Part shown: one piece after another, positions 57,435-64,000 of the stretch
Layout of the letters: the number at the start of each line of letters is the position of its first letter
How positions within the stretch are numbered: position 1 is the stretch's first letter
The notes under the pieces: model-generated
The model's database searches: none
Seen by the model: the letters and a program-made list of their open reading frames with translations, nothing else
Told to the model about the DNA's origin: nothing
Source: Dermacentor variabilis
Taxonomy: Eukaryota > Arthropoda > Arachnida > Ixodida > Ixodidae
NCBI RefSeq assembly: GCF_050947875.1
Contig: NC_134569.1
Coordinates: forward strand, 188,224,067 to 188,288,066
Length of the DNA: 64,000 bases
Reading direction: 5' to 3'
Made by a program: the position numbers and the translations under genes

Positions 57435-57880
57435 GTGTTTTTTGTGGTGCAATCATGGTGGCCGCGGAGTAGTGGCGGCCGCATCTTGGTCGAGGAGTTA
57501 AGGACGATGTGTGTAGCCTGGATTTTCTTAAATTCTAGTTTAGCAACCAAATGTTACATAGCAAAGATGTCGAGCAAGTTTCTGGGATCAGCGGCAACAC
57601 ACGCTGAGCGCATAACCACGATACCCTTTATCAACCGTTCGGTCAGCCCATTTATTTGGGGGTTGTAAGCTAAACCATTGAGCTGTTCAATATAGCTAGA
57701 GCTTGAAGACTTCTACCATCATGGCGGCGAATGCTTTCCCACGATCGGCAAAATCTACCATTAGAGCTCTGACCAACCTGTGCCCACAAAAGCTGGCTAC
57801 ACTTCAAGCACAAGAATAGCGGCCAACAAAGTCGGCGATCATCGAAATGTGATCAGCGGGTCAAGGGCGTCCACTTTATA
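57435..57880 (-). mobile_element. Retroelement integrase remnant
   Basis: On the minus strand the words GLAYNPQINGLTERLIKGIV resemble the end of an integrase core (pattern YxPQxNGxxER). A possible DRGKAFAAMMVEVFKL lies upstream, with stops and frameshifts between. It is a decayed pol separate from the 58-59.6 kb copy. Confidence 0.55.
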
Positions 57881-58126
57881 CATCACTCGTCGAAGGTTAT
57901 AGTGTAATTGCTGGCGCCCGCATGGTTTGTAGAAACTGCTGCCCAATTCATGTCGCGCATGCAATCTGATAAGGTGCGGGAAAGACAGAGAAAAGATAGA
58001 ATGAACGATAACATTCGCCTAAGCTCTATATCATGCATGCGCATCTTGCGCTGAGCGATAACGTTTTACCACTTGTTTGGCGGCGAACAGAGGTCACTGG
58101 AGAAAGATAAACAAGGACCCGTGTCA
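57881..58126 (-). mobile_element. Possible 3' LTR (partial) of the Gypsy pol copy
   Basis: Directly after a polypurine tract the minus strand begins TGACACGGGTCCTTGTTTAT, starting with the TG expected of an LTR. The distal end and a second LTR were not found. Confidence 0.4.
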
Positions 58127-59630
58127 CTGCCCCCTCTTATAGAAACGTCTCCCAATGCTGTAAACATGCAAGCGGAATGAAAACCACGAATAATCAAACG
58201 AAGAAAGAACAACAACAGTGAAACAAAGTCCCTGAGTCCGTCAGCGGGCGAAGAAAGTCTTAAGTCGCACCACGTGGACGGCTTCAGGTGGTGCGTGACG
58301 CCGCTGCGATTGCGAAATGCCGTCGGGCATGACTTCATAGTCCTGTGCGCCTACACGTAAGATGACCCTGTAGGGTCCCAAATAGCGTCGTCACCGTTTC
58401 TTGCTGAATCTTCTTCTGCGTATCGCAGTCCAGAGGGAAACACGGTCGCCGGGCTGGTATGACACGTAGCGTCGTCGAAGATTGTAGAGCCCGCTGTCGG
58501 TCGGCTACTGGTTCTTGATGCGCATGCGGGCGAGCTGTCGGGCTTCTTCAGTGCGGTGGACAAAGGTGGTGACGTCGAGATTCTCTTCGACCATGACGTG
58601 TCGCAGCGTGGCGTCGAGAGAAGTCGCGGCGTTTCTTCCGTAAGCTACCTTGAACGGCGTTGCGTTGTATCTTTGGGTTGTGCGTTGTTTCATGCACTGC
58701 CTTGTTATAAGCGAAAGTTACGTACGGCAGGATGGCATCACACGTCTCGTGCTGAACGTTGACTTGGGTGAGCTCTGCTGTATAGGGCGCTCATCTGTCA
58801 GTGATGAGGACTTCTGGGGCGCTATGTCGCACCAGGATGTTCTCGACAAAGAATTTCGGCACTTCGGCTGCACTTACTTTAGGCAGAGCTTTCATTTCTG
58901 CGAAGCGGGGGAAGTAGACCGACGCCACGACGGTCCACTTTTTTCGGTATGTCGACGTCGCAAAGCGTCCCAACAATTCCGTCCCGATCGGCTGAAACTG
59001 TCGGCAAGGACGCTAGATCAGCTATAGTAACCCCGTTGGCCTTGTCGACGATGTCTTGCGCCTTTGGTAGTTACGGCCTGCCTTGGCGTAACGGGAAACC
59101 TCGGCGGTCAGGCGCGGCCAATAATAGTTGTGTTGTATTCTTGGGAGTGCATGAAAAACCGGAGGTGTCCGGCGGTCCGATCGTCATGCAGGGCTTTCAG
59201 GACTTCTGGCAGGAGTACTGCGACCACAACCAGGAGGTATTTCGCTTGATCTGGGGAAAAGTTTTTCACCAGGACGTCTTTTCGCAAAGAGAACAACGGC
59301 AATGCCGGCTAAAAATTTTCGGGACAAATCAGTCTTGCCTTCGAAATACTCAGCCAGGCTTCTTAGCTTTGGGTCCGCTTGCAAAGTCGGCAAAGTCGTC
59401 TTTGCGCATTCCTCCTAGGAAGGCGTCGTCATCTAGTTCGCCTTGCGGTGGCGGGTCCGTAGGGACGCGCGACAGGAAGGCGGCATCAGAATGCTTCCAC
59501 CTGGACTTATAGACTACGGTGATGTCGAGTTTTGGAGTCTGCAACTCTATCGTGGTACGCGACCGGACGGATTCTTTACCTTTGCCAGTCAATAGAAGCC
59601 AAGGTGGTCGTTTACCACTTTGAAGTGTCC
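58127..59630 (-). mobile_element. Ty3/Gypsy pol remnant (RNase H end, integrase, C-terminal tail)
   Basis: In minus-strand order: the end of RNase H (DITVVYKSRWKHSDAAFLSR), the integrase N-terminal region (EVLKALHDDRTAGHLRF), the core (KKWTVVASVYFPRFAEMKA, FFVENILVRHSAPEVLITDR), and the tail (ATPFKVAYGRNAATSLDA, HRTEEARQLARMRIKNQ). The frame ends in VRLKTFFAR near 58240. A polypurine tract AAGAGGGGGCAG follows at 58138-58127. Several frameshifts; inactive. RT is absent because a LINE abuts at about 59640. Confidence 0.85.
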
Positions 59631-59639
59631 TTGAGCCAC

Positions 59640-60420
59640 TTGAGCCAAGAGAGAGAGAAAGAGAGAGAGAAAGCAAGGACAGGAAAGGCAGGAAGGTCAA
59701 CCAGAAGAGCACCCGGTTTGCTACCCTACACTGGGGGTGGGGTGAAAGGGGAATAGAATGAGGGAAAAGGGAGAGAGTAAGCACTGAGTGCGGAAGGGAC
59801 AATATACACAGGGACACTATAAACGGTCTCTTAAGCAGGTGCACTTCAAGTATTGCACTAGTGCACGAATCGCTTTTCGTGCCAGTGACGGGTGTGGCCA
59901 CGGTCCGAGTATCTTTGACTCGGTGAACGTTCTTGAGTCCAGTGGGTGTAAAGTCGCCCGCAGAGAGAGGCGTTGTACATCGTAGCGAGGGCAGGTACAC
60001 AATAGGGGCTCGATGGTCTCCTCGCACCCCCAGGAGTCGCACATCGGGCTCTCGGCCATTCCCATACGATAGGAGTATGCGTTCGTGAATGCCACTCCCA
60101 GCCACAAGTGGCACAGCAAGGTTGTTTCCCCGCGGTAAAGGCTAGATGGCAGTTGCAGCCATAGCGTGGGGTCCAGTTTATGTAATCGGCAATTGAAGGC
60201 CCTTGAAATCCAGAGGTCTTGTGACTTTTTTCGTGCAAATAGGCGAAGTTCCCTGGCAGCGTCCGACCTCGCAAAAGGTGTTGGACGCGTCTGGGTATCT
60301 TTGTGAGCAGACCGGGCAGCCTTGTCAGCTAGGTTGTTGCCGACGATGCCACAGTGAGCAGGAATTTAAAAATGATAGGCGCGTCGGGAGTGAATTGAAC
60401 CGGAGGCATACCATTCGCAA
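59640..60420 (-). mobile_element. LINE 3' fragment: RNase H end and C-terminal zinc motif
   Basis: On the minus strand IPAHCGIVGNNLADKAARS is followed by FARSDAARELRLFARKKS. The ORF C-terminus is LWLGVAFTNAYSYRMGMAES, CDSWGCEETIEPLLCTCPRY and the terminal KCTCLRDRL. It ends in a CT-rich 3' tail at about 59640-59680. Frameshifts are present. It is related to the 776-1231 remnant. Confidence 0.87.
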
Positions 60421-60653
60421 TAGCCTATAGTAACTCAGACATTTTTACCCCATAACTCACCAATTAATTAAGTTTTTTACCGAACTTTTTTATTTATAGG
60501 CTGAGGACCCCAAGTATGATACGCAGATGTGTAGAGCACCTTCAGAAACCACCGATCGAGTTGTTTCCTTTACGATATATCTCACGTAGTCCTTTTTTTT
60601 TTCGGAATGCAAAGAAAGGCCGCGAAATATGAAAAAAAGAAAGCCACGTGACG

Positions 60654-60869
60654 GAGCGCTCGCGCAGTTGTATCGTGGCGCTCTCAAGCGTGCGTTTGGT
60701 GAACAAGGTCGGCTCTCATTGGATGGCGGTGAAAATGCATGCTTCTGGCCGAGCGCTGCCGATGAGATAAAGAACGACCTGCCGTTCCTCGTTGCCAGTC
60801 ATGATGCAGCCGACCTTATTCACCGAACGCACGCTTGAAAGCAGCACAATACAACTGCGCAAACGCTCT
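60654..60869. repeat. MITE-like element with ~60-bp terminal inverted repeats
   Basis: GAGCGCTCGCGCAGTTGTAT through GAACAAGGTCGGCT (60654-60714) is mirrored by GCCGACCTTATTCACCG through ACAACTGCGCAAACGCTC (60808-60869). There are small gaps and a 93-base centre. No coding potential. Confidence 0.85.
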
Positions 60870-60888
60870 GTCACTATGATGATGAAGT

Positions 60889-60977
60889 GACTAGCGCAAG
60901 AGTGGACACGGGACACTAAAAAGGCGACAAGGACAAGCGCTAGTGTATTCAGTGTTCCGTGTCCAGCGCTAGTCATT
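60889..60977. repeat. Small foldback
   Basis: AGTGACTAGCGC...GGACACGGGACACT is mirrored by AGTGTTCCGTGTCCAGCGCTAGTCATTT with a 30-base centre. Confidence 0.75.
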
Positions 60978-61324
60978 TCAGCATGGAATACCAACTAGCC
61001 CGCTCTCACACTGTTCCGTCACGCAGCTTTCTTCATATTCCGTGGCCCTGTATCGCCACACACAGTGGCGATAGAGGGCCAGGAAATACCTCGTGTAACA
61101 GAATACCTTGGTATATGGATAAACGAAGGCAATTGATATTGGAAACACAGGAAAGAACAATAACAGTAAAGGGGAAGAGAAATGCGGCCATAATGAAGCA
61201 CGGAACGCTATGGGGATACAATAGGTACGAGGTGCTCCGGGGTGTGTGGAAAGGTGTAAGCATAGAGAAAGGAATATAACAAGAGCGGACACTCGGCGAA
61301 AATTGGAAACAGGAAATACCTCTC
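60978..61324. other. Unassigned DNA
   Basis: Overlapping short frames on both strands with no recognised domain. Confidence 0.45.
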
Positions 61325-62486
61325 GCTATAATATTAACGTCGACCGTTTGCGAACGCGAGCATCGAAAAAAAAAAGGATGTGAAATGAGATAAACAGAAA
61401 TTGTTTTATTTTTTATTCTTTCCCGGCAAAAGTAACAATATCTGCGTATAAATTAAACTAACCTTTGCGGCTTACTTCCGTTGCCTAGCGACAGGCGAAC
61501 CGGCGAATGACGAGCCATGCTTGCGTCATTCGACAGACAAACCGCCGATGCGAGCGGGACCGGCCGTGCATGTAAACGTTGGCCTGTTTGGTCCCCGTCT
61601 GCCTGTTTGTCTGTCTTGGGATTTAGCCTGGTTTGGTGGGCTCCCGGCGAATTCTTGCATTCCTTCTGAACTTCGACATGGCACAACTGCACTATTGGAC
61701 TACAGCAAGGTGAGAAACTTCGTTCGACAGTCTGCGGCGCATTTCAAGCAATCAGGCTTATACTGCCCGGCACCTAGGCTAGCCCTGCGACGCAGTTAAC
61801 GAAAAACAGCGCGGCCATCGTGGCGCAGTTAATTTGAATTAATGAATCGTACTGGGAGATGTTTGCGACGCTTTCTTTGAGCCCCAATATTATTTTAACT
61901 CATTTCGGTAGATTTGGGCAAGCTAGTCGCACAGGGTGCTGTGACGCAGTTTCGCGTGCACTGAATTTTACTGCGGCAACAAGTTTTGGCACTTTCTCTG
62001 ACGGCCAACATTACTGTAACTAATTTCATTACTTCCTGGGGTGCCTTTCAAGCACAGTGGGCGCGCCTGGCGCTGTGACGCAGTTAGCGAAAAGCAGCTC
62101 GGCCGTGGCGCGCAGTTTCGCGCTTTAATGCACTGACAAGTTCGTGGCGCTTTCTCTGACGCCCAGCATTGTTGGAAATTATTTTCGGTACATTTCTTTC
62201 TTGCTTATGACGCACGCTCGCAGCTCCTGTCGTGACGCAGCGAAAAGCAGCTCTGCCGTCGTGACAAAGAAAGTTTGGCCTGTGCTGAATCTTACTGCGA
62301 CAAGATTGTGGCAATTGTTATGTCCCCGCAACAATTCAAGTCTTCTTTCGGTACTCACGCTGGTCGAAAGCGCGACGAGCAATTTTCAAGAGTGGTAACA
62401 CGGGAGTGTGTTGCTTGCGCCGGCAGAACGCGCAAGAGATAACGCCAAGGAGCTCAAACGCCAGGAACTAGTAACTCAAAAATTCC

Positions 62487-62488
<2 letters not shown>
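61325..62488 (-). repeat. ~1.1-kb interspersed repeat, copy B (opposite orientation)
   Basis: The inverse of 35968-36985. Shared words include CCAATAGTGCAGT, GCAAGAATTCGCCGGGAGCC and GCGCGTTCTGCCGGCGCAA. Four tandem units of about 150 bases are marked by GTGACGCAG and GCGAAAAGCAGCTC. It is longer than copy A by roughly one unit. Confidence 0.8.

Positions 62489-62489
<1 letters not shown>

Positions 62490-62535
<46 letters not shown>
62490..62535. repeat. (TA)n microsatellite
   Basis: A perfect TA run of about 46 bases. It directly follows the 3' end of the Penelope-like element and may be its insertion target. Confidence 0.97.
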
Positions 62536-62542
<7 letters not shown>

Positions 62543-63700
62543 TGCAGTAGACGCTCGTATGCAGCGGTTTATTGACGTTTCGGCTGGGGTCCGGCCTTCA
62601 TCAGAATACATTGCATGGTGTCAGTACAGATATGCATGTGCCTATCAACCAAATGAAGATACGTTTACATGAAAAACGAATAAAATGGGCGAACAAAATG
62701 CATCCGAATCGTTCAAAGGATAGCTGACACGTGTATAGACCGATGGCGATTGCAAACATATAATCTAAAATACAAAGCATAAAAATGCACCGAAATGAAT
62801 TGTAAAAACCAATGGCCACGTGACAACAAGACGTCAATATGTGCTCAATATGTCCTATGTTATCAAGCAAACACAGACACAAAAAAATGGGGAATAGCGA
62901 CGTACTAGTCGAAGAAGCGACAAGTGACGGGCTACAAAGACAGGCAACTCAATTTTCCTACACATTCATTCATACCACACGCGACGGTGTCAAACTTATA
63001 GATAAGGAAGGATTCGCGGGCTTGTCTCTCATAATTTGAACGAAATCCAGATTCATGCAACGTGACTCTGTTTATCAAATGAGTGGTCAGGAAGATGCAC
63101 ATGTCTTGAGATGGGCAGGTTGGGCAACGTGTTAGCGTGGGATTTATGATTGTTAAAGCGGAATCTGAAAGGCCCTTCTGATTGTCCGATGTACCGTTTT
63201 TTGCAGAGCGTACATTCAAGCATGTATATTACGTTTTTTGTGTCGACGTCGAAATCGCCTTCGATTTTTAAACAAAAGTTTGTAGACGTACTATAGTAAC
63301 CTGTTGCGATGTGACCATGTAGTGGCATACTTTACATCGCTGTTTCCGACAAGGATGGCATCCGATGGCATCAGGGCAGTCAGTCTTAGATGATGATGCT
63401 AGTACGTCTCGAATATTTTTAGCTTTACGGTATACTGCTTGAGGCGGATCAGAGAATATGTTTTTGCGGCGTTCACTTTGCATTAGAATATTGTGGTGTT
63501 TCTTTAATACATGCGAAACACTTGGGACTGACGCACTGTGGGTTAGGACAAGATTTGTCTGGGGTGAGCGAGTCGGTTTGTTCTTAATGCAAAGAAGCGT
63601 CCTTCGGTCATGCACGTCTGCGCGTTTTATTGCATCGTCAATTAATTGTGGTGGGTAATTTTGTTTGGATAAAGCGTTCTTTAGCGTACCGCAATTCTAG
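62536..63700 (-). mobile_element. Penelope-like element, 3' part with GIY-YIG endonuclease
   Basis: The minus-strand coding order starts with the end of the RT (NYPPQLIDDAIKRADVHDRR). The linker follows, SDPPQAVYRKAKNIRDVLAS with GCHPCRKQRCKVC. After a frameshift near 63290 comes the GIY-YIG nuclease: VIYMLECTLCKKRYIGQSEG, FRFRFNNHKSHA and NLPISRHVHLPDHSFD. A second shift leads to SGFRSNYERQARESFLIYKF. The Cys-rich linker and GIY-YIG domain are diagnostic of Penelope-like elements. The 3' UTR runs to a (TA)n. The 5' end (most of the RT) is missing. Inactive. Confidence 0.92.
62568..62606 (-). ncRNA. Hammerhead-like ribozyme motif in the Penelope-like element
   Basis: On the minus strand TATT-CTGATGA is followed by a short GGC/GCC stem with a 9-base loop, then GAAACGTC-AATA. 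CTGATGA and GAAA are the invariant hammerhead core and GTC the cleavage triplet. TATT and AATA can form helix I. Helix III has no loop, but ACGT is self-complementary, so two copies could form a dimeric ribozyme. An extra A follows CTGATGA. Hammerheads are known in Penelope-like elements; activity here is inferred. Confidence 0.55.
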
Positions 63701-63806
63701 GGTACCGCAAGAATTGTGGTACCCTAAAGTACGCTTTAGCCAAACAAAATTACCCACCACAATTAATTGACGATGGAACAAAACGCGCAGACGTGCATGA
63801 CCGAAG
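63602..63806. repeat. Inverted duplication at the 5' edge of the Penelope-like element
   Basis: About 95 bases of the coding region, from CGTCCTTCGGTCATGCACGT inward, are repeated in inverse orientation after a centre near 63700. Arms share TACCCACCACAATTAATTGA. The duplicated arm is coding sequence pointing outward. Confidence 0.9.
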
Positions 63807-63916
63807 GACGTGCCTCTGAAAACTTGGGTGTATATTCGAGAGGCCCAGATGTCTGTTCTCGTACCCTTTTAATGCGAAAAGTATTATTTGCCTCCTTCAA
63901 CCGTGTTGAGCCTATC

Positions 63917-63968
63917 TGTCCATCCATCCATCCATCCATCAATCCATCCATCCGTCCATGCATCCATC
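63917..63968. repeat. (ATCC)n microsatellite
   Basis: CATCCATCCATCCATCC repeats with a few substitutions. The last 32 bases of the window hold nothing recognised. Confidence 0.95.
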
Positions 63969-64000
63969 TACATAGCTAACGACCTGTCATCTTAACACCG

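Noticed and set aside
52352..59630. Gag (52-53 kb) and pol (58-59 kb) as one provirus-like element
   Set aside because: Both are on the minus strand but gag lies downstream of pol, the wrong order; they are separate remnants.

Overview
This is nuclear DNA from a chelicerate, most likely a hard (ixodid) tick. A spliced gene with long repeat-filled introns lies beside a dense field of retroelements. The mix of I-like, RTE and CR1-like LINEs, tRNA-derived SINEs, Ty3/Gypsy remnants, a Penelope-like element and TA-flanked MITEs is typical of tick genomes. The assignment comes from recognising families by eye; no database search was possible.

Left third (1-24,700, minus strand). The one host gene I can defend is PCID2, encoding the PCI-domain mRNA-export protein of the TREX-2 complex. 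Nine coding exons join in frame: 24613-24648, 24440-24481, 22032-22153, 19029-19094, 16360-16456, 12193-12296, 8580-8655, 6498-6592 and 2308-2354. They give about 228 residues, the N-terminal half or more of the protein. The remaining exons, with most of the PCI domain, must lie left of the window. About 22 kb is spent on 685 coding bases. The introns hold SINEs, foldback palindromes, a satellite block and three TA-flanked terminal-inverted-repeat elements. Intron 4 starts with ATATCCTTT, a perfect minor-spliceosome (U12) donor, and the only in-frame end I find is an unusual AA.

Middle (25,690-33,000). After an unassigned GC-rich stretch with a 15-bp minisatellite there is a stack of nested insertions. 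A CR1-like LINE (25,880-30,955) is interrupted by a tRNA-derived SINE, by a minus-strand RTE fragment and by a plus-strand RTE fragment. A truncated I-like LINE follows on the minus strand (31,298-32,985).

Right half (33,000-64,000). Long AT-rich stretches without recognisable genes alternate with mobile DNA. These include two opposite-facing copies of a ~1-kb repeat, a THAP-like coding remnant, and a two-ORF LINE (44,436-48,640, resuming at 52,295) split by a second LINE whose 1,200-codon ORF2 is fully open and which sits between perfect 14-bp target duplications. There are also Ty3/Gypsy gag and pol remnants, small foldback elements, and at the right edge a Penelope-like element with a GIY-YIG endonuclease and a hammerhead-like motif in its 3' region.

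No rRNA, CRISPR or bacterial operon is present. The most distinctive signals are the candidate AT-AA minor intron, the candidate dimeric hammerhead, and the legible order of the nested insertions.
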